Assembly (NCBI GenBank): GCA_021777685.1
Contig: JAJYDH010000279.1
Span: 1 to 8,461, forward strand
DNA length: 8,461 bases
Direction: 5' to 3'
DNA from: Planctomycetota bacterium
GTDB lineage: Bacteria; Planctomycetota; Planctomycetia; Isosphaerales; Isosphaeraceae
The position numbers were made by a program, and so were the translations under genes. Positions within the stretch are counted from its first letter, which is position 1. The number at the start of each line of letters is the position of its first letter. Below the pieces are notes generated by a model. It saw nothing but the letters and a program-made list of their open reading frames with translations, was not told the DNA's origin and made no database searches. Below, in pieces: positions 1-4,782 of the stretch.

Positions 1-716
1 ACGTCGACCGAGCCGCCGAAGGCCGGGTTCCAGGCCGGGATGACCGTCTTGAGGGTCGTCGGGGCCGGCTTCGGGGCCGGGCTGGCGGGCATGGAGGGCG
101 GGGCGACGGCCGATTTCGGGGCGGCCGGGGGCTGTTTCGCGGCGGGCAAGAACGAACCCAATTGTTCCGTCGACTTCTGGGCGGCGGCGAACTGGGCCCG
201 AGCCGCCGGGGCGATGTCCGCCCGCTTCGCGTGCTGGCGGAGTTCCTTGATGGCCCGGAAGAAGCCGCGGACGGCGGCGGCCTCGTACTTGCGGGCGAGG
301 GTCGCCTCCTTCGAGGGGTCGAACATCGCGATCCGGACGGCCTCGGACCGGAGTTTGGCGGCATCCTCGTCCGTGGCCCCCTCGGGCGCGACGAATTCGG
401 CCTCGACCTGGCGGACTCGCTCGGCGAGCGCGGCGGTCTGCTGGTCGGCGGCCCGATCCATCCGGACCATGTTCAGCGCGGCCTGGCGGGCCAGGTCGCG
501 GCCGATCTCGTCGGAGGCGTTCAGCTCGCGGGCGTAGGCGGCGGCCTTGCGGTCGACCTCGGCGGCGTCGGCCTCGGCCAGGACGACCCCGGCGCCGGCC
601 AGTCCATGCTTGAGGGCATTGGCCCGAGATCGTTCCTTGCCCTCGTCGGTCTTCGGCCCGGTGCTGCGTGCGGCGTTCTCGCGGTTGGCGCGGATCTGGG
701 CTTCGCTGGCGGGCAT
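1..716 (-). CDS. Uncharacterised STGPxTxEGK / NALKHGL-motif protein, 3' end outside window
   Basis: The reverse strand is open from an ATG at 716 to the window edge: 238 full codons and no stop, so the C-terminus is missing. A GAGGA ribosome-binding site lies at 725-729, 8 nt before the ATG, which supports this start. The N-terminus carries a signature I recognise from hypothetical proteins of Planctomycetes and Acidobacteria: ANREN (10-14), STGPKTDEGK (18-27) and RANALKHGL (31-39). Residues 44-165 are charged, Ala-rich and probably helical, ending in YEAAAVRGFFRAIKELRQ (144-161). From about residue 186 the chain becomes Pro/Ala/Lys-rich and looks disordered. There is no signal peptide or membrane segment. 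The family is real by motif conservation, but I know of no established function and assign none. Confidence 0.8.
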   Translation of the reverse strand, partial: MPASEAQIRANRENAARSTGPKTDEGKERSRANALKHGLAGAGVVLAEADAAEVDRKAAAYARELNASDEIGRDLARQAALNMVRMDRAADQQTAALAERVRQVEAEFVAPEGATDEDAAKLRSEAVRIAMFDPSKEATLARKYEAAAVRGFFRAIKELRQHAKRADIAPAARAQFAAAQKSTEQLGSFLPAAKQPPAAPKSAVAPPSMPASPAPKPAPTTLKTVIPAWNPAFGGSVD

Positions 717-810
717 GGGTGCGGTCCTCGGCGCGGGGTTCGTGGGGCGGTTTCCCTGTCCGTCCTTTATATTCAGAACGAAGCCAGCGACTTTATTCCT
801 GTTTCTGGAG

Positions 811-989
811 GAAATCGGGCCTGGTTCAAACCCGGGTAACAGTTTCCGACGTAAGGGCGTCGCGCGTTCCGGAGACAAACCCTTGTTTGATCCAGAGTTA
901 CGGCCGGAACAACGCCGGTGCCCGCCGCGAAAAGTGTTACCCTGGCTCCAGGCGAATTGAACCAGGCCGGAAATCGGACGGATTTCCGG
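811..989. repeat. Diverged inverted-repeat pair plus strong hairpin
   Basis: GGCCTGGTTCAA at 818-829 is perfectly inverted at 957-968, and GGGTAACA at 834-841 is perfectly inverted at 935-942, in the same relative order. The two sides therefore look like inverted copies of one unit, the right one carrying a short insertion between the blocks. Adjoining the right copy is a hairpin with 9-bp perfect arms, CCGGAAATC (967-975) and GATTTCCGG (981-989), around a 5-nt loop. Smaller hairpins lie inside or nearby: CAAAC/GTTTG at 876-889 and AAGTC/GACTT at 993-1009. No transposase is present. This may be a non-autonomous palindromic repeat or a structured leader; its identity is unknown. Confidence 0.55.
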
Positions 990-1054
990 AAAAAGTCTTC
1001 GTAGGACTTGGCCTGCCGATGCAGCTCACCTCGTCCTGCTGGACGCGACCGATT

Positions 1055-1185
1055 CTCGTTCCCATTCTCTCGCGTGGGAATGCCGTCCCGGACGCTTCGC
1101 ATCCTCAGCTGTCCGACCCCACGGGAGGCGGAAGACGACGCAGAGCGTCGAAGAGGGCATTCCCACGGAGGACCGTGGGAACGAG
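1055..1185. repeat. 131-bp palindromic element with 30-bp inverted ends
   Basis: The ends 1055-1084 and 1156-1185 are inverted copies: the outer 10 bases (CTCGTTCCCA) and inner 10 bases (TGGGAATGCC) match perfectly, while the central 10 differ. Each end is also a hairpin. The right one has 9-bp arms, TTCCCACGG (1160-1168) and CCGTGGGAA (1173-1181), around a 4-nt loop; the left one has 6-bp arms, TTCCCA (1059-1064) and TGGGAA (1075-1080). A further inner pair is GACGCT (1091-1096) with AGCGTC (1144-1149). The organisation is that of a short palindromic intergenic repeat or MITE-like element. There is no coding capacity and no clear target-site duplication. Confidence 0.65.
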
Positions 1186-1198
1186 GGGTAACCTGCCC

Positions 1199-1229
1199 GC
1201 CATCCGACCGCGAGGTAGGTCAGGATGGC
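1199..1229. terminator. Hairpin downstream of the DUF4058 gene
   Basis: GCCATCC (1199-1205) and GACC (1206-1209) pair with GGTC (1218-1221) and GGATGGC (1223-1229), giving 11 bp with a single bulged A at 1222 and an 8-nt loop. It starts 26 nt past the stop of the minus-strand DUF4058 gene, a position that fits a transcript 3' end. There is no T-tract on either side, so an intrinsic terminator is not proven; it may only stabilise the 3' end. Confidence 0.4.
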
Positions 1230-1255
1230 AGCGAATCGGACCCGCCGCTCGTGGC

Positions 1256-2008
1256 TCACCCCGGCTCCAGGACCGTCCGCCAGCGACGGGGCACGGAATC
1301 GAAGGCGAGGCGATAGGTCTCCTCGACCGGCACGGCGACGTAGCGGCCCGTTTCGAGGAAGAGGGGCATGTCGATCGGGGTGTCTCCGACGGCAACCGGC
1401 TCGACGAAGGCCCGGATTCCCGCGCCCGCCACGTAGGCGGCCAGCGTCATCGGCTTGGCCGGCGGCCGGTTGTACTCCTGACCGGCGACCTCATCCCAGA
1501 TCGCCCCGTGAATCCCCTGGGGATCTCGCGCGGTCGTCGGTTGAAGGTCCAGGATCAGGAGATGGACGCCGTGACTCAGGAATTCGGCGGCCTTGCGGAG
1601 GAAGTCGTCGAAGGCTTTTCGGCCGGATTTGTTCCCCTTCGAGACGACCTCGACGATCGCGACCAGGTGGTCGCCCGAGACGTGGCGGACCGCGACGACG
1701 TTCTGCTTCCGCCGGTAGAATTCCAGGTCCGTCGCGGCCTTGACGCTGACGGGCGGGTCGGCGACGAGGACCCCGCCGGCTCCGGGCTGGTCGGCGGGGA
1801 AGGGCTGGGGGTCGACGGGCTCGGCCGGGGCTCCCGCCTTGAGGGTCAGGACGTCGGGCTCGAAGCCCGCCCCCTGCTGCTCGGCGAGGGCGTAGAAGTC
1901 GGCCGGGAGCAGCCGCTGGTTGAGGACGTCGGTGATGGCCCCGATCCAGCGCTGGTGGAAATGATGGAAGATCCCCGCGTCGACTCGCGACCAGTCGTGG
2001 ATCGGCAT
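1256..2008 (-). CDS. DUF4058 family protein
   Basis: This 250-residue protein starts MPIHDWSRVDAGIFHHFHQ and continues with WIGAITDVLNQRLLPADFYALAEQ in shorter conserved blocks, the recognisable N-terminus of DUF4058 proteins, which are common in Planctomycetes and Cyanobacteria. The frame stays open upstream to 2257, but that stretch translates the palindromic repeat at 2085-2211 and has no family similarity, so the ATG at 2008 is chosen; a GGAAAGG-like site precedes it. The centre reads LVAIVEVVSKGNK (115-127), a helix with FDDFLRKAAEF (133-143), then GVHLLILDL (147-155). That order (hydrophobic strand, Glu, Ser/Asn/Lys, helix, second strand) recalls PD-(D/E)XK-like proteins such as Uma2. 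There is no signal peptide or membrane segment. The molecular function is unknown. The gene stands alone, flanked by repeats on both sides. Confidence 0.85.
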   Translation of the reverse strand: MPIHDWSRVDAGIFHHFHQRWIGAITDVLNQRLLPADFYALAEQQGAGFEPDVLTLKAGAPAEPVDPQPFPADQPGAGGVLVADPPVSVKAATDLEFYRRKQNVVAVRHVSGDHLVAIVEVVSKGNKSGRKAFDDFLRKAAEFLSHGVHLLILDLQPTTARDPQGIHGAIWDEVAGQEYNRPPAKPMTLAAYVAGAGIRAFVEPVAVGDTPIDMPLFLETGRYVAVPVEETYRLAFDSVPRRWRTVLEPG

Positions 2009-2084
2009 GCGCGCCCTTTCCGCTCTCCGCCCCGGACGATCCGACGCTTTTTCCCGATCGTGGCCGCGGGGCGTCCCGACCCTT

Positions 2085-2211
2085 TTGGAGTGCGGGAGCT
2101 TGCTCCCGCTTTGCGCGGGCGGAGCTTGCTCCGCGGGCCTGTCGGGCGGCGTCGGTGGCGCCCGGAGCAAGCTCCGGGGCCCCAAAGCGGGAGCAAGCTC
2201 CCGCACTCCAA
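2085..2211. repeat. 127-bp nested palindrome of GAGCTTGCTC-type hairpins
   Basis: The outer arms 2085-2113 and 2183-2211 are a perfect 29-bp inverted repeat. Each arm is itself a near-perfect hairpin, GGGAGC-TT-GCTCCC (2094-2107) and its complement (2189-2202). Two further hairpins of the same core lie inside: GCGGAGC-TT-GCTCCGC (2118-2133) and CCGGAGC-AA-GCTCCGG (2162-2177). The element is thus four copies of one imperfect palindrome, two in each orientation, around a short GC-rich centre. There is no coding capacity. It lies 77 nt upstream of the DUF4058 start, so it would be part of, or border, that gene's promoter region. Confidence 0.75.
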
Positions 2212-2293
2212 GAAGGGCGCCGGCCCGATGCCTCCTCCATAATAACTCGTTGGACACCGGGAGACAGCTCTCGAAGCGGCCTCGCCGAACCCT

Positions 2294-2327
2294 GGCGGGT
2301 TTCGCTCCCGCTCACCCGCCCTACAAG
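2294..2327. repeat. Single REP-like hairpin, same family as 5648-5741
   Basis: This 34-nt unit matches the right arm of the repeat pair at 5708-5741 with three differences. The stem is GGCGGGT (2294-2300) with ACCCGCC (2314-2320), followed by CTAC (2321-2324), which reads GTAG on the minus strand. Two of the three differences (2296 and 2318) form a compensated pair, C-G here against T-A at 5710/5732, so the stem is kept; the third is in the loop. A GTAG tetranucleotide beside a stem-loop is the layout of bacterial REP sequences. It lies 31 nt downstream of the carbonic anhydrase stop, the usual REP position. Confidence 0.65.
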
Positions 2328-2357
2328 AGCGACAATCCCGCCATCCGGGCCGGCGGC

Positions 2358-2960
2358 TCAGACCTCGACGGGCTCGACGATCCCGGTGGCGAGGTCGAAG
2401 ACCCCTCCGGCGACCTTGAGCTTCCCCTCGCGGACCAGGCCGGCGATGACGGGAGAGGCCTCGGCGAGGAGGATGGCCTGGTTCCGGACGTTCTCGCGGA
2501 TCGCGGCGTCCAGGTCGTCCCCGGCGGCCCGGACGGCCGGTCGGATGTGCTGGAAGAGGGTGCTGATCTGGCCGGGGACGGGCTCGCCCTGCATCGTCGC
2601 CGTGACGGCCCCGCACGACGAGTGGCCCAGGACGTAGACCACCTTCGTGCCGAGGACCGCGGCGCCGAATTCCAGGCTGGCGATCGCCTCGGACGTGGCG
2701 ACGTTGCCCGCCAGGCGGGCCACGAAGAGGTCGCCGAACCCCTGGTCGAAGATCAGCTCGACCGGCACCCGCGAGTCGGCACAGCCCAGGAACGCGGCGA
2801 ACGGGGCCTGCCCGGGCGCGGTCTCGCGGAGCCTCGACACGTCGCGCCGGGGGCCGGTGGGCCGCCCTTCGACGAACCGCCGGTTCCCCTCGCGGAGCGC
2901 GGCGAGCGCCTCATCCGGGGTCCGAGGCCGGCCCGAGAGGGTTGGCAGATCCATGCTCAT
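2358..2960 (-). CDS. Beta-class carbonic anhydrase
   Basis: This 200-residue cytoplasmic zinc enzyme interconverts CO2 and bicarbonate. The beta-class signature is complete: CADSRVP at 60-66 gives zinc ligand Cys60 and the Asp62/Arg64 dyad, and GHSSCGAV at 112-119 gives His113 and Cys116. The ends also fit the family: ALREGNRRFVEG near the N-terminus, and GVFDLATGIVEPV at the C-terminus. Length is normal for a bacterial beta-CA. The frame is open back to 3071, but the ATG at 2960 is preceded by GGGGGA about 9 nt upstream and begins the conserved part, so it is preferred over an in-frame ATG at 2954. The gene is divergent from a small winged-helix regulator. A dyad in the shared gap suggests regulation by it. 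Confidence 0.93.
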   Translation of the reverse strand: MSMDLPTLSGRPRTPDEALAALREGNRRFVEGRPTGPRRDVSRLRETAPGQAPFAAFLGCADSRVPVELIFDQGFGDLFVARLAGNVATSEAIASLEFGAAVLGTKVVYVLGHSSCGAVTATMQGEPVPGQISTLFQHIRPAVRAAGDDLDAAIRENVRNQAILLAEASPVIAGLVREGKLKVAGGVFDLATGIVEPVEV

Positions 2961-3060
2961 CGCCGAATTTCCCCCGATAGGCCGATGATCCGGGCGGCGA
3001 GAGGCGCGGACGCCGCCCGGGGCCCGGACTTGACCTCGACACGAATTCGAGTCGTCGCCA

Positions 3061-3098
3061 AAATACGACACGGATTTCGTGTCAAGTCTATCGTATTT
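3061..3098. promoter_or_regulatory. Nested inverted repeat, candidate operator between carbonic anhydrase and regulator genes
   Basis: AAATACGA (3061-3068) is perfectly inverted at 3091-3098 (TCGTATTT), and within it GACACG (3067-3072) is inverted at 3078-3083 (CGTGTC) with a 5-nt spacer. The site lies in an unusually AT-rich patch of a GC-rich genome, 18 nt before the regulator's ATG. It overlaps the -10 of the candidate carbonic anhydrase promoter. The likely reading is an operator for the adjacent winged-helix protein controlling both genes; this is inferred from position and symmetry. Confidence 0.5.
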
Positions 3099-3112
3099 CA
3101 GGCGAAGGTCAA
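3085..3112 (-). promoter_or_regulatory. Candidate sigma70-type promoter for carbonic anhydrase
   Basis: On the minus strand TTGACC (complement of 3107-3112) is followed after 16 nt by TAGACT (complement of 3085-3090). These match five and four of six consensus bases. Transcription would begin near 3078, giving a leader of roughly 120 nt. A second -35-like TTGACA lies at 3080-3085, but its nearest -10 (TATTTT) is only 14 nt away. Confidence 0.4.
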
Positions 3113-3115
3113 CCG

Positions 3116-3445
3116 ATGAAACCCGGAATCGAGGCCGACGCGCCCGCGAGATGGACGTTCCTGAGCAACCACTCGCATGTCCTGCTCTGCATCGCGCGCG
3201 ACCCGGGGACGACGCTCCGGGAGGTGGCCGACCGGGTGGGGATCACCGAGCGGGCGGTCCAGCGGATCGTCGCCGACCTGGAGGAGGGGGGGTATCTCGC
3301 CCGGGTCAAGTCCGGCCGCCGGAACCGCTACGAGGTCCACGTCGACCGCCCGCTGAGGCACCCGGTCGAGTCCCACCGGGAGGTCGGCGTGCTGCTCGGC
3401 CTGATCGACGGGCCGCCGCCCGTCGACCGGCCCGGCCCGGGGTGA
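3116..3445 (+). CDS. Small winged helix-turn-helix transcriptional regulator
   Basis: This 109-residue protein is nearly all one DNA-binding domain. The helix-turn-helix is at about 33-61 (TLREVADRVGITERAVQRI, then VADLEEGGYL), followed by the wing VKSGRRNRYEVH (64-75). This is the fold of MarR/ArsR-like regulators; no effector domain or metal-binding cysteine motif is visible, so the exact family is left open. The C-terminus is Pro/Gly-rich and probably disordered. The ATG at 3116 has GAAGG 7 nt upstream. The gene is divergent from the carbonic anhydrase, and a nested dyad (3061-3098) lies between the two, which suggests autoregulation and control of that neighbour. It ends 27 nt before the convergent SDR gene. 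Confidence 0.85.
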   Translation: MKPGIEADAPARWTFLSNHSHVLLCIARDPGTTLREVADRVGITERAVQRIVADLEEGGYLARVKSGRRNRYEVHVDRPLRHPVESHREVGVLLGLIDGPPPVDRPGPG

Positions 3446-3472
3446 GGTGGCCTGGGCCGGGGCTCGGTCCTC

Positions 3473-4228
3473 TCAGACTCCCGTGGCGCCCCCGGCGACG
3501 AGCAGGGTCTCGCCCGAGACCCATCGCGAGTCGTCGGAGGCGAGGAAGACGGCGACGCTGGCGATGTCGTCGGGCTGGCCGATCCGGCCGAGCGGGGTCG
3601 CGGCGATGGCCTGCTTCTGGAAGTCCGAGCCGATGATGCCCGCGGCGTGCACGCCCTCGGTCTCGACCATGCCGGGGTTGAGCGAGTTGACGCGGATCTT
3701 CTTCGGCCCCAGCTCCTTCGAGAGCGCCTTCGTCACGGCGTCGACGGCCGCCTTCGTCGCGCTGTAGACCGAGCCGGTGGGGACCGGGTTGACCCCGGCG
3801 ACCGAGCTGATGTTGATGACGCTGCCCCCCTCGGGGCCGAACGCCTCCGCCGCCTTCTGGGTGGCCAGGATCAGGCCCAGGACGTTGAGGTCGAATTGCT
3901 TGTGGAAGTGCCCCTCGGTGATCTCCCCGAGCGGGGCGAACTCGTAGACCCCCGCGTTGTTGACCAGCACATCGAGCCGGCCGAACGCCTTCTTCGTCTC
4001 GGCGAAGAGGCGGTCGATCTCCGCCTTCTTCGCCACGTTCGCCCCCACCGCGATCGCCCGGCCGCCGGCCTTCTCGATCTCGGCGACGACGCGGTCGGCC
4101 CCCTCCTTGCTCGACGAATAATTGACGACGACGGACGCCCCGGCCTTCGCGAGGTGCCGGGCGATGGCGGCGCCGATCCCCTTGGACGCGCCGGTGACGA
4201 TGGCCACCTTCCCTTGAAGCTTTGACAT
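3473..4228 (-). CDS. SDR family NAD(P)-dependent oxidoreductase
   Basis: This 251-residue classical short-chain dehydrogenase/reductase is of normal length. The cofactor-binding motif TGASKGIG is at 12-19, NNAG at 90-93, and the catalytic triad is Ser142 (INISSVAG), Tyr155 and Lys159 (YSATK). The C-terminal PLGRIGQPDDIASVAVFLAS (212-231) and the following GETLLVAGG are typical of FabG-like and glucose dehydrogenase-like members. The substrate cannot be told from sequence. The start at 4228 is firm: a strong GGAGGTGA site lies just upstream. The frame is open to 4651, but that stretch is antisense to hxlR and not coding. Divergence from an HxlR regulator is a common arrangement for oxidoreductases that respond to electrophiles or redox stress, so control by HxlR is likely. 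Confidence 0.93.
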   Translation of the reverse strand: MSKLQGKVAIVTGASKGIGAAIARHLAKAGASVVVNYSSSKEGADRVVAEIEKAGGRAIAVGANVAKKAEIDRLFAETKKAFGRLDVLVNNAGVYEFAPLGEITEGHFHKQFDLNVLGLILATQKAAEAFGPEGGSVINISSVAGVNPVPTGSVYSATKAAVDAVTKALSKELGPKKIRVNSLNPGMVETEGVHAAGIIGSDFQKQAIAATPLGRIGQPDDIASVAVFLASDDSRWVSGETLLVAGGATGV

Positions 4229-4271
4229 CTCAATCACCTCCAGAACTGGCGGTTTGGTCGGAACGTCGGGT

Positions 4272-4299
4272 ATGCTAGACCCGGCTTTCGATCGGGCAA
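4272..4299 (-). promoter_or_regulatory. Candidate promoter for the SDR gene
   Basis: On the minus strand TTGCCC (complement of 4294-4299) is followed after 16 nt by TAGCAT (complement of 4272-4277), each matching four of six consensus bases. The start would fall near 4265, giving a leader of about 37 nt with the strong ribosome-binding site. The dyad at 4300-4321 abuts the -35, so a bound regulator could block or help polymerase. Confidence 0.4.
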
Positions 4300-4321
4300 G
4301 TACGCACCATCTGGTAAGTAC
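4300..4321. promoter_or_regulatory. GTAC-containing dyad, candidate HxlR operator
   Basis: The 22-bp site is GTACNNACC, four bases, then GGTNNGTAC, a perfect dyad in the specified bases. It also contains AAGTAC twice, at 4298-4303 and 4316-4321, 18 bp apart. AGTAC/AAGTA-type half-sites are known for HxlR-family regulators such as YodB. It lies between hxlR (start 4349) and the divergent SDR gene, beside the latter's -35. Binding by this HxlR is inferred. Confidence 0.5.
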
Positions 4322-4330
4322 CCGTCGGAC

Positions 4331-4341
4331 GGGGGGGGGGG
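4331..4341 (+). repeat. 11-G homopolymer serving as ribosome-binding region of hxlR
   Basis: Eleven consecutive G residues end 7 nt before the hxlR ATG. No other Shine-Dalgarno-like stretch is present, so the G-run must pair with anti-SD pyrimidines if the gene is translated by that route. Such a tract may slip in replication and is also prone to sequencing error. Confidence 0.6.
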
Positions 4342-4348
4342 CGTCGAT

Positions 4349-4780
4349 ATGGCGAAGCGGACGTATAGTTGTGGGCTGGAAGCGTCGCTGGACGTCGTCG
4401 GGGGCAAGTGGAAGCCGATCGTGCTCTGGCAGCTCTCGGCGGGCCCCCGACGGTTCGGCGAGCTTCGCCGGCTGGTGGCGGGGATCAGCGAGAAGATGCT
4501 GATCCAGCAGCTCAGGGAGATGCAGGCGGACGGGATCGTCGCCCGCGAGGACTTCCGGGAGATCCCGCCCCGGGTCGAGTATTCCCTGACCGAGTTCGGG
4601 GTCTCGCTCCGCGAGGCCCTCCGGCCACTCTGCGAGTGGGGCGGCGAGCACATGGGCCGGATCGGGGCGGCGAGGGACCGGGCCGACGAGGGGACCTCAC
4701 CCCTGGGCTCGCGGTGCGGGGCCGATTACAATGAGGCTGGGGCGGCCGGTTCCGCGACGGCGAAGGGGCACGGGGTCTGA
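4349..4780 (+). CDS. HxlR family winged-helix transcriptional regulator
   Basis: The protein has 143 residues. The HxlR pattern is clear: CGLEASLDVVGGKWKPIVLW (9-28), the helix-turn-helix RRFGELRRLVAGISEKMLIQ with QLREMQADGIV (34-64), and the wing with VEYSLTEFG (76-84). Cys9 is at the conserved N-terminal cysteine position that senses electrophiles or oxidation in YodB/HypR-type members, so redox sensing is possible. The recognisable domain ends near residue 105; the remaining 38 residues are Gly/Ala-rich with no family match, longer than usual. The ATG at 4349 is preceded by a G-run acting as ribosome-binding site. It is divergent from the SDR gene, its probable target, and its stop is only 2 nt from the next gene, so it may also lead a heme-related operon. 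Confidence 0.92.
   Translation: MAKRTYSCGLEASLDVVGGKWKPIVLWQLSAGPRRFGELRRLVAGISEKMLIQQLREMQADGIVAREDFREIPPRVEYSLTEFGVSLREALRPLCEWGGEHMGRIGAARDRADEGTSPLGSRCGADYNEAGAAGSATAKGHGV
4727..4732 (+). promoter_or_regulatory. Possible -10 element (TACAAT) for the hemX/ccsA-hemA genes
   Basis: TACAAT lies inside the non-conserved 3' end of hxlR, 51 nt before the GTG of the next gene. It matches five of six bases of the consensus -10. The hexamer 17 nt upstream (TGGGCT) is a poor -35. If used, it would separate expression of the heme genes from hxlR. Confidence 0.3.
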
Positions 4781-4782
4781 CG

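Larger units (their letters stand above)
717..1255. other. 539-nt non-coding region rich in inverted repeats
   Basis: I see no credible gene here. Open frames across it have no family resemblance and run through inverted repeats. The part nearest the 716 gene has an AT-rich patch at 766-773 that could hold a -10 element for that gene (TATAAA on the minus strand, complement of 766-771), but no good -35 pairs with it. The rest holds two palindromic structures (811-989 and 1055-1185) and a hairpin at 1199-1229. These are described separately. Confidence 0.6.
2009..2357. other. 349-nt non-coding region carrying two repeat types
   Basis: This gap lies between two minus-strand genes, downstream of the carbonic anhydrase and upstream of the DUF4058 gene. 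It holds a 127-bp nested palindrome (2085-2211) and a REP-like hairpin (2294-2327). Open frames crossing it translate these repeats and are not considered genes. I see no convincing -35/-10 pair for the DUF4058 gene; 2009-2084 is GC-rich apart from one T-run at 2048-2052. Confidence 0.6.

Noticed and set aside
819..836. tRNA-like T-arm (CCTGG, TTCAAAC loop, CCGGG)
   Set aside because: No matching acceptor stem, D-arm or anticodon arm is found in the 60 nt upstream, and the same bases are explained by the inverted repeat with 957-968.
773..1102. Minus-strand open frame of 109 codons between the first two genes
   Set aside because: No family resemblance. It starts inside the 1055-1185 palindrome and covers the 811-989 inverted repeat, so its open state is better explained by base composition.
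668..2242. Long plus-strand open frame, 524 codons
   Set aside because: It runs antisense to the DUF4058 gene and through three repeat structures, is Arg/Gly-rich and has no recognisable domain.
2085..2327. CRISPR array or tandem repeats
   Set aside because: The repeats are inverted palindromes without regular direct spacing or unique spacers.
2007..3119. Plus-strand open frame of 370 codons
   Set aside because: Antisense to the carbonic anhydrase gene, whose zinc-site motifs are complete on the minus strand.
3446..3472. Possible bidirectional terminator between the convergent regulator and SDR genes
   Set aside because: The 27-nt gap is GC-rich, but I found no clean stem-loop or T-tract.
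4229..4651. N-terminal extension of the SDR protein by 141 residues
   Set aside because: The extension is antisense to hxlR and crosses the promoter region, while the ATG at 4228 has a strong GGAGGTGA site and starts the conserved SDR fold.
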